NCBI RefSeq assembly: GCF_001908235.1
Contig: NZ_LGHK01000027.1
Coordinates: 24,069-88,068 of the forward strand
Reading direction: 5' to 3'
DNA: 64,000 nucleotides
Source: Bradyrhizobium sp. NAS96.2
GTDB taxonomy: Bacteria > Pseudomonadota > Alphaproteobacteria > Rhizobiales > Xanthobacteraceae
Shown here: positions 10,365 through 18,863 of the stretch, in pieces
How positions within the stretch are numbered: the first letter of the stretch is position 1
Layout: each line of letters begins with the position of its first letter
Made by a program: the position numbers and the translations under genes
The notes under the pieces: generated by a model
Seen by the model: only the letters and a program-made list of their open reading frames with translations
Told to the model about the DNA's origin: nothing
The model's database searches: none

Positions 10365-10715
10365 GATTTCGTCCTTGTAAACGGTGGCTGGGAGTTGCCG
10401 GGGCTTATATCGGCGCGATGGGGTAACGGCAAGCGACCCTGTGACGCGTTAGCCTTTAGTTTTGATGGATTTTCGCGGCGAAAACCGTCGTCCAGGCGGT
10501 CTCCGGACGGGCGCGGCTGGGCTGGCTTACCGCGATTTCACCTAGGTGAACCCATTCTGTCAGCGCCGTGCCGCTGCCGTTCAGTTCCACCCGCATAGGC
10601 TCTCCGCTGATCGGACGCCTTGCTGGCCCTCCCAATCCGCAAGCCTCACAGGACGTCTCGGGAAACGATGTCACCGCGGGCGCGCCGCGCGCGCCCATAG
10701 CTCGAGGAGACGATC
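10365..10715. other. intergenic region, divergent ndk and small secreted protein
   Basis: No gene is supported here. The stretch should hold the promoters for ndk (leftward) and the Gly/Trp/His-rich protein (rightward). It contains a perfect 14-base palindrome, TTCACCTAGGTGAA, at 10537-10550. Confidence 0.45.
10537..10550. promoter_or_regulatory. 14-bp perfect palindrome, possible operator
   Basis: TTCACCTAGGTGAA is fully self-complementary and sits about 165 bases before the small secreted protein and 170 bases before ndk. Its form suits a dimeric repressor site, but no regulator gene adjoins it, so the assignment is speculative. Confidence 0.35.
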
Positions 10716-10982
10716 ATGTTACGCAAGATTTCGCTTGCCGCCATTGCCGCAATTTCGCTCGGCGCCGCCGCGCTCGCCCCGACCTCCGCCTCTGCCTGGG
10801 GCGGTTGGCACGGCGGCTGGCACGGTGGATGGCACCACGGCTGGTGGGGTGGCCCGCGCGTCATCGTCGGAGGTCCGGCCTACTACGGCGGTTACGGATA
10901 TGGCTACGGCGGCTGCTACGTGCGCCGCGTGGTGCCGACCCCGTGGGGTCCCCGCTGGCGCCTGGTCAATCGCTGCTACTGA
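10716..10982 (+). CDS. small secreted Gly/Trp/His-rich protein
   Basis: Unrecognised 88-aa protein. Residues 1-27 are a clear Sec signal peptide (MLRKISLAAIAAISLGAAAL, ending ASA-W). The mature part starts with WGGWHGGWHGGWHHGWWGG, a run of Trp-His-Gly repeats that could bind metal or pack on a surface, followed by a Gly-Tyr segment (YYGGYGYGYGGC) and a short basic tail (CYVRRVVPTPWGPRWRLVNRCY) with two cysteines that could form a disulfide. Similar low-complexity secreted proteins occur in Bradyrhizobium, but their function is unknown to me. GAGGAG lies seven bases before the ATG and a strong terminator follows, supporting a real monocistronic gene. Confidence 0.82.
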   Translation: MLRKISLAAIAAISLGAAALAPTSASAWGGWHGGWHGGWHHGWWGGPRVIVGGPAYYGGYGYGYGGCYVRRVVPTPWGPRWRLVNRCY

Positions 10983-11020
10983 TCCATTTGGTCTATCGCC
11001 TGCTCCCCTGACTGAACTCA

Positions 11021-11047
11021 GCCCCGGCCTCGCGCCGGGGCTTTTTT
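11021..11047 (+). terminator. intrinsic terminator
   Basis: GCCCCGGC (11021-11028) and GCCGGGGC (11034-11041) form a perfect 8-bp stem with a 5-base loop, followed at once by T6. It ends the small secreted protein transcript. Confidence 0.9.
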
Positions 11048-11200
11048 CGCCCGTCAGGGAACTCGGCCGCGTGACGCCCCACCACCTCAAGGCGAGAGTA
11101 AGGCGGAACGGAAACCAAATTCGGGGTCGCGACTTGTCATGGCAACGATTGACCGAACACGCGAGGTGGAACTCGCCAAGAAACATCCAAGAGATCTACC

Positions 11201-11383
11201 ATGACGATGACAATGACCAAGATCGACAACGACGCCGATCAGATTGACCACAAGACCTGCCGTTATATCTGCGACGCCGTGGGTGAGCGGCTCCAGCAAA
11301 GCTTGCGGCCAGAGCCCGCGCTTTCGTCCCGCCTCCAGCAACTCCTCGAGGAGATGCAACGGCGGGAAAACGATCACCATTAG
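11201..11383 (+). CDS. conserved-looking 60-aa hypothetical protein
   Basis: Unrecognised acidic, helical small protein. It starts MTMTMTKIDNDADQIDHKTC, with three possible ATG starts (11201, 11207, 11213), and continues with the amphipathic stretch ICDAVGERLQQSLRP and LSSRLQQLLEEMQRRE. The pattern G..L......P....RL..LL..M loosely resembles the core helix of NepR anti-sigma proteins. No EcfG or PhyR gene is nearby, and the similarity is by eye only. Codon use looks coding, and the frame does not overlap another gene. It lies between a terminator and the ABC-F gene. Confidence 0.6.
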   Translation: MTMTMTKIDNDADQIDHKTCRYICDAVGERLQQSLRPEPALSSRLQQLLEEMQRRENDHH

Positions 11384-11490
11384 GTATTGCGGGCTCGCAG
11401 CAGCGCCATTGCGTTTTTGCAACAGCCGTCCGGAGAGATTTTTACGAGTAGACGGGTTGCGTTTGGCAGCGGGTCCGGTGACAACGCTGC

Positions 11491-13356
11491 ATGCTCTCCA
11501 TCACTGACATCTCGGTCCGGATCGCCGGACGGCTGCTGATTGATCATAGTTCCGTGCAAATTGTGCCCGGAGCCCGCGTCGGATTTGTCGGCCGCAACGG
11601 CGTCGGCAAATCGACGCTGTTTCATGCCATTCGGGGCGACCTCCCGACCGAGAGCGGCAGCATCGCGCTGCCGCCGCGCTGGCGGATCGGCAGCCTGGCG
11701 CAGGAAGCACCCGACGGGCCGGAAAGCCTGATCAACGTCGTGCTGAAGGCCGACCTCGAGCGCGACGCGCTGCTGCGCGAGGCCGAGACCGCGCACGACC
11801 CGCATCGGATCGCCGAGATCCAGACCCGGCTGGTCGACATCGACGCCCACTCCGCCCCTGCCCGCGCTGCGGCGATCCTCTCCGGCCTCGGCTTCTCGAC
11901 CGCGGACCAGGCGCGGCCCTGCGCGGAATTTTCCGGCGGCTGGCGCATGCGCGTCGCGCTGGCGGCGACGCTGTTCTCCGCGCCCGACCTGCTGCTGCTG
12001 GACGAGCCGACCAACTATCTCGATCTCGAAGGCACGTTGTGGCTCGAGAACCACCTCGCCAACTATCCGCGCACGGTGATCGTGATCAGCCACGACCGCG
12101 ATCTCCTGGACACCTCGGTCGATCAGATCCTGCACCTCGATCGCGGCAGGCTGACGCTCTACAAGGGCACCTATTCCTCCTTCGAGGAACAGCGCGCCGC
12201 GCGCGAATTGCTCGACGCCAAGCACGCCAAGCGGCAGGCCGATGAGCGCAAGCGCCTGCAGGACTTCGTCGACCGCTTCAAGGCCAAGGCCTCCAAGGCG
12301 CGGCAGGCGCAGTCGCGCGTGAAAATGCTGGAGCGGATGAAGCCGATCACCGCACTGGTGACCCAGGACGTTCACGAGATCTCCTTCCCGACACCGGAGA
12401 AGCTGCTGTCGCCGCCGATCATTGCGGTCGATGATGTCTCGGTCGGCTACGAGCCGGGCAAGCCTGTGCTCAACCGCGTCACGCTGCGCATCGATACCGA
12501 CGACCGCATCGCGCTGCTCGGCTCCAACGGCAACGGCAAGTCGACGCTGGTCAAGCTGCTGGCGGGCAAGCTCGCGCCGTTCTCGGGCAGGATCACAAAG
12601 GCGGATAAGCTGTCGGTCGGCTATTTCGCCCAGCACCAGGTCGACGAGCTCAATCTCGACGGCTCGCCCTATGATCACATCCGCAAGCTGATGCCCGAGA
12701 CACCGGAGAGCAAGGTGCGCGCCCGCGTCGGCGCGATCGGCTTCTCCGGCAAGGCCGGCGACACGCTGGTGAAGAGCCTGTCGGGCGGCGAGAAGGCGCG
12801 GCTGCTGCTCGGGCTTGCGACGTTCTACGGCCCCAACATGATCATCCTGGACGAGCCGACCAACCATCTCGACATCGACAGCCGCGCGGCACTGGCGGAG
12901 GCGATCAACGAATTCCCCGGCGCCATCATCATGGTCTCGCACGATCGCTATCTGATCGAGGCCTGCGCCGACCGGTTGTGGGTCGTGGCGAACCAGACCG
13001 TCACGGCCTATGACGGCGATCTCGACGAATATCGCCGCATGATCCTCTCGGCCAATGACGGACGGACGGCCTCACGCGAGCGCGCCAGGGAGATCGCCGC
13101 AAAGCCCGAGCGCATTCGCAATGAAAGGCGCGTTTCACCCCGACAGCGGATCGCGCAAGCCGAGAGCGAGATCGAGCGCATCAACGGCATCATCGCCAAG
13201 ATCGATACCGCGCTCGCGCTGCCCGATATCTTCACCCGCGATCCCAAGCAGGCCGCACAGCTGACCAAGGCGCGCGCCGGCGCCGAGAGCGCGCTGCAAC
13301 GCGCCGAGGAAGAATGGCTGGACGCCAGCGCCGAACTCGACGAGGCCGCGAACTAG
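11491..13356 (+). CDS. ABC-F family ATPase (Uup/YheS-like)
   Basis: Soluble tandem ATP-binding-cassette protein of 621 aa without membrane segments, of the ABC-F class that acts on ribosomes or translation. Domain 1 has Walker A GRNGVGKST (residues 34-42), signature FSGGWRMR and Walker B LLLLDEPTNYLD. Domain 2 has GSNGNGKST, LSGGEKARLLLG and MIILDEPTNHLD. The linker between the two is charged, as in ABC-F proteins (KRQADERKRLQDFVDRFKAK), and a coiled-coil tail rich in Glu/Arg/Ala closes the protein. ATG start. Paralogue identity (Uup, YheS or EttA) is not certain, although the tail favours a YheS/Uup type. Confidence 0.92.
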   Translation: MLSITDISVRIAGRLLIDHSSVQIVPGARVGFVGRNGVGKSTLFHAIRGDLPTESGSIALPPRWRIGSLAQEAPDGPESLINVVLKADLERDALLREAETAHDPHRIAEIQTRLVDIDAHSAPARAAAILSGLGFSTADQARPCAEFSGGWRMRVALAATLFSAPDLLLLDEPTNYLDLEGTLWLENHLANYPRTVIVISHDRDLLDTSVDQILHLDRGRLTLYKGTYSSFEEQRAARELLDAKHAKRQADERKRLQDFVDRFKAKASKARQAQSRVKMLERMKPITALVTQDVHEISFPTPEKLLSPPIIAVDDVSVGYEPGKPVLNRVTLRIDTDDRIALLGSNGNGKSTLVKLLAGKLAPFSGRITKADKLSVGYFAQHQVDELNLDGSPYDHIRKLMPETPESKVRARVGAIGFSGKAGDTLVKSLSGGEKARLLLGLATFYGPNMIILDEPTNHLDIDSRAALAEAINEFPGAIIMVSHDRYLIEACADRLWVVANQTVTAYDGDLDEYRRMILSANDGRTASRERAREIAAKPERIRNERRVSPRQRIAQAESEIERINGIIAKIDTALALPDIFTRDPKQAAQLTKARAGAESALQRAEEEWLDASAELDEAAN

Positions 13357-13389
13357 ATTTGATCCACCGCGCGGAGCCGCATGTTCGGT

Positions 13390-13522
13390 GTCGTCCCTGC
13401 GAAAGCAGGGACCCATAACCACAGATGGTCATTGTTGCGCGATCGCCGAACGACGAGTCCGCATCCGCCGCGGAGTATCGGTCCCTGCTCCCGTGCGCAA
13501 TTGCGCACTCGGCAGGGACGAC
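13390..13522. repeat. palindromic intergenic repeat, family C (copy 1)
   Basis: GTCGTCCCTGC (13390-13400) and GCAGGGACGAC (13512-13522) form perfect outer arms. A nested hairpin, CCCTGCGAAAGCAGGG, follows the left arm, and then cccataacca. A second copy is at 47792-47913. No gene is seen between the ABC-F gene and the lipoprotein. Confidence 0.75.
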
Positions 13523-13607
13523 GTGTGGAGGGAGCCGTGGGCTCCCATTCGTCTGGTGTCATGCCCGCGCGTGCAGGCCATCGACCTGCTGCTGCGGCAA
13601 AAATGCC

Positions 13608-14150
13608 CTAACCGTGCGCGGTCTTTTTCTTCTTCGGCTTCGCGACCTTCGGCTCCGGCACAGGATCCGGACCACGCTCGACCGACGTCAGGCGTCCCGA
13701 CGTGAAGGTGTAGATACCGGCGCGCGCGCCGCGCGACCAGGTCACCACCGCGACGCGCTCACCGCCCGTCCCACTGGACAGGTTCACGCTGTCGGGGGCG
13801 CCGATGCCGCGCACGACGTCACATTCGGTATGGCCGAGTGCGACATTGCCGCCGGTCGGCTGCGGCGGCGGGGCACCGGGAGCCTGCGCGTTCGCATCGG
13901 CAGCCCCCGGTGGCGGCGCCATGCCTGGACAGCTGCCGTCGGCACTGACGAGGTCGTCGTTGGTCACCGGCTTGTCCGGCGTCAGCGGCGGCGATTCGAT
14001 CGAGATGTTGCGGATGAACACCCGCCCGGGCCGCGAGAACCAGTCTGCATCGCGCGAGAAAATGTCGGATGCGCTCGAGCAACCGGCAAGGCCAGGTGCA
14101 AGCACCAGCAGGGCCAGCAGCGACTTCCGAGTGAATGTTCCGTCTCGCAC
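13608..14150 (-). CDS. lipoprotein of unknown function
   Basis: The 180-aa product begins with a short basic segment, then SLLALLVLAPGLAGCSSA, a type II signal peptide whose lipobox LAGC predicts lipidation near residue 25. The middle is Pro/Ala/Gly-rich (GMAPPPGAADANAQAPG). The C-terminal half (NVALGHTECDVVRGIGAPDS, then VVTWSRGARAGIYTFTSGRL) reads like a compact SmpA/BamE-like or Rhizobiales outer-membrane lipoprotein domain, and the tail is lysine-rich (KPKKKKTAHG). I chose GTG at 14150, because GGAG is 11 bases upstream; a TTG at 14159 would be only 2 bases from it. The specific function is not recognised. Confidence 0.75.
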   Translation of the reverse strand: MRDGTFTRKSLLALLVLAPGLAGCSSASDIFSRDADWFSRPGRVFIRNISIESPPLTPDKPVTNDDLVSADGSCPGMAPPPGAADANAQAPGAPPPQPTGGNVALGHTECDVVRGIGAPDSVNLSSGTGGERVAVVTWSRGARAGIYTFTSGRLTSVERGPDPVPEPKVAKPKKKKTAHG

Positions 14151-14262
14151 GATCGACAAGGCTCCTAACCCCTATACCTAAGGGGTTGTCCGAACATCAC
14201 TTTGCGGCATGACCGTGACCCGCCCCGGGAAACGTCGAATTATCATTAATTTGTCGATATCG

Positions 14263-14715
14263 CTATTGGCGCCGCTGCCAGCGTCCCCGCTCGTCGGTCT
14301 GCCAATAGGTGACCTCGAAGCCCCGTGCCTTGCAGGCGGTCCAGCTCTCCCTGGCCGCGGCCACCGCGTCGGGATCGTCGCCGTTGAACACGAGGACCAC
14401 CCGCTCGTAGCTGTCGCAGTCGGCCGGCAGCGCCGCGTTGTCGACCAGGAAGCGGACGTTGGCCCGGTTGGGATTGCCCTCCTCGATCGACAGAATGATC
14501 GGCTGGTCCTGCGCGTCGGCAACGCGCGCGCTTGCGTGCGGCAGGAACGAATCGTCGCTGTAGGTCCACAGATGTGCGTCGAGCGTCTCGGCGCGCTCCT
14601 GCGACGTTGATTGCACGACCACGCGCCAGCCGCGCTCGAGTGACTTCTCAAGCAGCGGCGGCAACACGCTCTCCAGCGTCATGTTCTGCAGATGGTAGAA
14701 CAGAACCTCGGTCAT
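14263..14715 (-). CDS. holC: DNA polymerase III subunit chi
   Basis: Clamp-loader accessory subunit that links the replicase to single-stranded-DNA-binding protein. The 150-aa protein has the usual length and opening (MTEVLFYHLQNMTLESVLPP), followed by LLEKSLERGWRVVVQ, LDAHLWTYSDDSFLPH, NVRFLVDNAALP and YERVVLVFNGDD, all typical of HolC. It ends in WQTDERGRWQRRQ. It lies directly downstream of pepA on the same strand (15-base gap), an arrangement shared with many Gram-negative bacteria, so the two are probably co-transcribed. Confidence 0.93.
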   Translation of the reverse strand: MTEVLFYHLQNMTLESVLPPLLEKSLERGWRVVVQSTSQERAETLDAHLWTYSDDSFLPHASARVADAQDQPIILSIEEGNPNRANVRFLVDNAALPADCDSYERVVLVFNGDDPDAVAAARESWTACKARGFEVTYWQTDERGRWQRRQ

Positions 14716-14730
14716 GCGACGGCTGACACT

Positions 14731-16233
14731 CTACTTCTTGGCTTCGTAATAATCGGAGACGAGCCGCTCGAGCAGCCGGACGCCGTAACCTGAACCCCAG
14801 CTCTGGTTGATCTCGGTCTTCGGCGCGCCCATCGCCGTGCCGGCAATGTCGAGATGGGCCCAGGGCGTGCCGTCGACGAAGCGCTGCAGGAATTGCGCGG
14901 CCGTGATCGAGCCGCCATTGCGCCCGCCGGTGTTCTTCATGTCGGCGAATTGCGAGTCGATCTGCTTGTCGTATTCGGGACCGAGCGGCATGCGCCACAC
15001 CTTCTCCCCGGTCTCGAGGCCGACCTTCGCGAGACGCTCGGCGAGTTCGTCATTGTTGGAGAACATGCCGGCGTGATCGGTGCCGAGCGCGACCATGATC
15101 GCGCCGGTCAGCGTCGCGAGATCGACCATGAACTTCGGTTTGCACTTCTTGGCGACGTACCAGAGCACGTCGGCGAGCACGAGGCGCCCCTCGGCATCGG
15201 TGTTGATGATTTCGATGGTCTGGCCGGACATCGAGGTGACGATGTCGCCGGGACGCTGTGCATTGCCGTCGGGCATGTTCTCGACGAGGCCGATGGCGCC
15301 GACTGCGTTGACGCGGGCCTTGCGCGCCGCGAGCGCGTGCATCAGCCCGACCACGCAGGCCGCGCCGCCCATGTCACCCTTCATATCCTCCATGCCGCCG
15401 GCCGACTTGATCGAGATACCGCCGGTGTCGAAACAGACGCCCTTGCCGACGAACGCGACCGGCGCCTCGCTCTTCTTGCCGCCGTTCCAGCGCATGATCA
15501 CGGTGCGGCTGGGCCGTACCGAGCCCTGCCCGACGCCGAGCAGCGCACCCATGCCAAGCTTGGTCATCGCCTTGACGTCGAGGACCTCGACGGTGACGCC
15601 GAGCTTGCGGAGCTGGCTGGCGCGGCGCGCGAACTCCTCGGGGTACAGCACGTTCGGCGGCTCGTTGACGAGCTCACGCGCCAGATTGACGCCATCGACG
15701 ATCGACGATTCGGGCGCAAACGCCTTCTTCGCAGACGCGACGTCGTCGACCGCGATGGAGACCTCGGCCCGCACGGCGCCGTCCTCGCCGTCCTTCTTCT
15801 TGGTCTTGTAGCGGTCGAACTTGTAGGCGCGCAGGCGGATGCCGGTGGCAATCGTGGCCGCCTGGGCGGCGGTCATTGCAGCATCGGGCAGTTCCGCGAG
15901 GACGGTCATCGCGACGCTGCCGGCATTGAGCTTGCCGGCCACCACGCCGCCGAATTTGAGAAGATCCTTCTCCTTGAGGTCGGCCGCCTTGCCGGTGCCG
16001 ATCACGATCAGCCGGTCAACCTTGATTCCCTCCGGCGCCAGGATGTCCAGGGCCGCCCCGCTCTTACCCTTGAACTGGTTGGCGGCGGCGGCCCGTTTGA
16101 CCGTCTCCGCGGCGGCTCCCAGCGCCTTCCTTGTGGCAGCCCCCAGCTTCAATTGCTCGTCGCAAAAGGCGACCAGGATGCCGCGAGCGGACGCGGAGAA
16201 TGGGACAAAGCCGACCTTGACGGCGTCGGACAT
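14731..16233 (-). CDS. pepA: leucyl aminopeptidase (M17)
   Basis: Cytoplasmic dizinc aminopeptidase releasing N-terminal residues. The 500-aa protein has an N-terminal macro-like domain and a C-terminal M17 catalytic domain with [15 protein letters not shown] (metal-ligand Lys and Asp), [12 protein letters not shown], and the family signature [16 protein letters not shown]. Length matches the family. The ribosome-binding site GGAGG sits eight bases before the ATG. It heads a pepA-holC unit and is divergent from lptF, as in other alphaproteobacteria. PepA of enterobacteria also binds DNA in site-specific recombination; nothing here shows that role. Confidence 0.95.
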   Translation of the reverse strand: MSDAVKVGFVPFSASARGILVAFCDEQLKLGAATRKALGAAAETVKRAAAANQFKGKSGAALDILAPEGIKVDRLIVIGTGKAADLKEKDLLKFGGVVAGKLNAGSVAMTVLAELPDAAMTAAQAATIATGIRLRAYKFDRYKTKKKDGEDGAVRAEVSIAVDDVASAKKAFAPESSIVDGVNLARELVNEPPNVLYPEEFARRASQLRKLGVTVEVLDVKAMTKLGMGALLGVGQGSVRPSRTVIMRWNGGKKSEAPVAFVGKGVCFDTGGISIKSAGGMEDMKGDMGGAACVVGLMHALAARKARVNAVGAIGLVENMPDGNAQRPGDIVTSMSGQTIEIINTDAEGRLVLADVLWYVAKKCKPKFMVDLATLTGAIMVALGTDHAGMFSNNDELAERLAKVGLETGEKVWRMPLGPEYDKQIDSQFADMKNTGGRNGGSITAAQFLQRFVDGTPWAHLDIAGTAMGAPKTEINQSWGSGYGVRLLERLVSDYYEAKK

Positions 16234-16602
16234 AGGAAAATCCTCCAGAACTCAGGGTGTTGCTCGGACCTGAGACGGTCCTTCCGGCACGCGGGGTGAG
16301 CATTGCGATGGCGGTCCGGAACGCCCCGGACCGGGCTTGTGACACACTATGACCTGCCGGCTGCGCCGCTGCCAAGCGCGGGAGTGGCCGGAAGGCCACA
16401 AAAGCGATTAATTAACCATAAATTAAGCGTGCCTTGGCCCGGCCATTTTGTTGACGGATCAAAGGGATGGTAGTGAGAGTGTGAACAGAGAGTGAGCCGG
16501 ACGGGTCCGCGGCTCGACCATAGGGGAACCCGGGTTGACGGGATTGGTCGAAAGCCGTGCGTTTGGTTGCGCCAAGGGGGACGTAGGGGTCGTGCGGTAG
16601 CG
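16234..16602. other. divergent promoter region of pepA and lptF
   Basis: No gene is supported. An 8-bp inverted repeat, CGGTCCGG (16312-16319) and CCGGACCG (16326-16333), could be an operator or hairpin. An A/T-rich patch (16406-16427) stands out from the GC-rich surroundings and is the best place for promoters. The lptF reading frame stays open from 16492, but the family start is at 16603. Confidence 0.4.
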
Positions 16603-17769
16603 ATGGGGTCGGTCGACAAGTACATCTTCAAAACGACGCTGGCGTCGTTTGCGCTTGTCCTGGTCAGCCTCACCGGGGTGATCTGGATTACCCAGGCGTT
16701 GCGCGGCATCGACCTGATGACCAGCCAGGGTCAGACCATCCTCACCTTCCTCGGCATCACCGGCCTCGTGATCCCTGCCCTCGTCCTGATCATCGCCCCG
16801 ATCGCGCTGATGATCGCGATCTCGCACACGCTGAACAAGCTCGCGACCGATTCCGAAATCATCGTCATGAACGCGGCCGGCTTCTCGCCGTTCCGGCTGT
16901 TCTACCCATTCTTCTACGCCACCTGCGTGGTGGCGGCACTGGTCGCCTTCATCGGCGCCTATCTCGCGCCCGACGGCATGCGCCGGATCAAGCAGTGGGA
17001 TGCCGAGATCACCGCCGACGTCCTGACCAACATCCTGCAGCCCGGCCGCTTCGCCCAGCTCGACCAGAACCTGACGATTCGGATCCGCGAGCGCCTGCCC
17101 GGCGGCGTGCTCGGCGGCGTTTTCGTCGACGATCGCCGCGATCCGCAGCAGCGCGTCACCATCGTCGCCGATCACGGCACCGTGCTCAAGAACGAGAGCG
17201 GCTCGTATCTTGTGCTGGAGGACGGCAATCTCGAGCGATTCGAAGTCGGCAAGCGCGATCCGACGCTGGTGGTGTTTCAGCGCTACGCGTTCGACATGTC
17301 GAAATTCTCGCAAGGGCGCGACGTCACGCTCGGAATTCGCGAGCGTTACCTCTGGGAGCTGATGTGGCCGGACGAGAACGATCAGACCTATCAGCAGCTG
17401 TCAGGCCAATTCTTCGCGGAGCTGCATGATCGCTTCATGGCACCGCTCTATCCGTTCGCGTTCGCGGCGCTCACCTTTGCCTTCCTCGGCGCGCCGCGCA
17501 CCACGCGCCAGAGCCGCAACTTCTCGATCGGCGGCTCGGTATTTGCGGTGTTCGGCCTGCGCATGGTCGGATTCGCCTGCTCGGTGGTCGCGGTGAAAAC
17601 GCCGATCGCAGCGCTCGTGCAATATCTGATGCTGTTCGGCGGCATCGGCGTCGGCCTCTGGATGATCATCGGCGGCGTGGTCGTCGAGCCGCCGCCGCGG
17701 CTGATGGAAGCGATCAACAGGAACAACGAGCGCATTGCGCGCCTCTTCCGAAGGCCGGCAACCGCATGA
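16603..17769 (+). CDS. lptF: LPS export ABC transporter permease LptF
   Basis: Inner-membrane permease that, with LptG and the LptB ATPase, extracts lipopolysaccharide and drives it through the Lpt bridge. The 388-aa protein has three N-terminal transmembrane helices (from ASFALVLVSLTGVIWITQAL), a large periplasmic beta-jellyroll (about residues 110-270), and three C-terminal helices ending near IIGGVVVEPPP. The upstream reading frame extends 37 codons, but MGSVDKYIFKTTL is the conserved beginning. The stop overlaps the lptG start in ATGA, so it is the first gene of the lptF-lptG-lptD chain. Confidence 0.94.
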   Translation: MGSVDKYIFKTTLASFALVLVSLTGVIWITQALRGIDLMTSQGQTILTFLGITGLVIPALVLIIAPIALMIAISHTLNKLATDSEIIVMNAAGFSPFRLFYPFFYATCVVAALVAFIGAYLAPDGMRRIKQWDAEITADVLTNILQPGRFAQLDQNLTIRIRERLPGGVLGGVFVDDRRDPQQRVTIVADHGTVLKNESGSYLVLEDGNLERFEVGKRDPTLVVFQRYAFDMSKFSQGRDVTLGIRERYLWELMWPDENDQTYQQLSGQFFAELHDRFMAPLYPFAFAALTFAFLGAPRTTRQSRNFSIGGSVFAVFGLRMVGFACSVVAVKTPIAALVQYLMLFGGIGVGLWMIIGGVVVEPPPRLMEAINRNNERIARLFRRPATA

Positions 17770-18863
17770 GCATGGTCACAAATACGCTCGGCCGCTATTT
17801 CGCCGGCCGATTCGTGATCGCGGCAGTCGGCGTGTTCGCGGGCATCTTCGTGCTGCTCGTGCTGGTCGACTATATCGAGATGGTGCGCAAGACGTCCGGC
17901 CTGGTCGGCGCCTCCGCCATCACCGTCGCCGAGACCTCGCTGTTCCGCGTGCCGCAATTGCTCGAAAAGCTGATGCCGTTCTGCGTGCTGATTGGCGCGA
18001 TGACCTGCTATCTCGCGTTGTCGCGGCGGCTGGAGCTCGTCGTGGCGCGCGCCGCCGGCGTCTCAGCCTGGCAATTCATCTCGCCGGCGCTGGCCAGCGC
18101 GATCGTGCTCGGCATCTTTGCGACCACCGCCTACAATCCGGTGTCGGCCAATCTGCGCGAGCTCTCCAAACGGATGGAGGCCGAACTGTTCGGCTCTGCG
18201 CCGGGTGGCGGCATTCAGGACGCGTCGGGATTCTGGCTCAACCAGATCAATGACGAGGGCCAGGCGATCATCAATGCGGCGCGCAGCGAACAGCAGGGCG
18301 TGCGGCTGACCGGCCTCACGGTGTTCCGATTCGATACGGCGTTGCAGTTCAAGGAACGAATCGAGGCCCGCGAAGCAACGCTCGAAGAGGGCCGCTGGGT
18401 GTTCACGGGAGTACGCCGATACACCCTCGACAAGGCTCCGGTGGACCAGGACACCTTCTATTTGACCACCACCCTCACCCCGGCACAGGTGCGCAACAGT
18501 TTCTCCACCCCCGAAACTGTGTCCTTTTGGCAACTGCCGAACTACATCCGCTCATCGGAGAGCTCTGGGTTCGCGACGGCTGGCTATCGCTTGCAGTATC
18601 ACAAGCTCATCGCACAGCCATTTTTGCTGGCTGCGATGGTGATGTTGGCGGCTTCTGTGAGCCTCCGCTTCTTTCGGATGGGCGGCGTGCAGAAGATGGT
18701 TTTGAGTGGCGTGGGCGCAGGCTTTCTGCTCTACGTGCTGTCGAAAGTAACTGAAGATTTGAGCAAGGCTGAGTTGATGCATCCCATCGCTGCGGCGTGG
18801 TTGCCCGTCGTCGTGGGTAGCCTCACCGGTTTCTTAGCCTTGCTGTACCAGGAGGACGGGTAG
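17766..18863 (+). CDS. lptG: LPS export ABC transporter permease LptG
   Basis: Partner permease of LptF in the inner-membrane LptBFG complex. The 365-aa protein has the same plan as LptF: N-terminal transmembrane helices (FVIAAVGVFAGIFVLLVLVD), the coupling segment SRRLELVVARAAGVSAWQF, a periplasmic domain, and three C-terminal helices ending in a short LALLYQEDG tail. It starts inside the lptF stop (four-base overlap) and its own stop shares a base with the lptD GTG, so all three are translationally coupled. Confidence 0.94.
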   Translation: MSMVTNTLGRYFAGRFVIAAVGVFAGIFVLLVLVDYIEMVRKTSGLVGASAITVAETSLFRVPQLLEKLMPFCVLIGAMTCYLALSRRLELVVARAAGVSAWQFISPALASAIVLGIFATTAYNPVSANLRELSKRMEAELFGSAPGGGIQDASGFWLNQINDEGQAIINAARSEQQGVRLTGLTVFRFDTALQFKERIEAREATLEEGRWVFTGVRRYTLDKAPVDQDTFYLTTTLTPAQVRNSFSTPETVSFWQLPNYIRSSESSGFATAGYRLQYHKLIAQPFLLAAMVMLAASVSLRFFRMGGVQKMVLSGVGAGFLLYVLSKVTEDLSKAELMHPIAAAWLPVVVGSLTGFLALLYQEDG

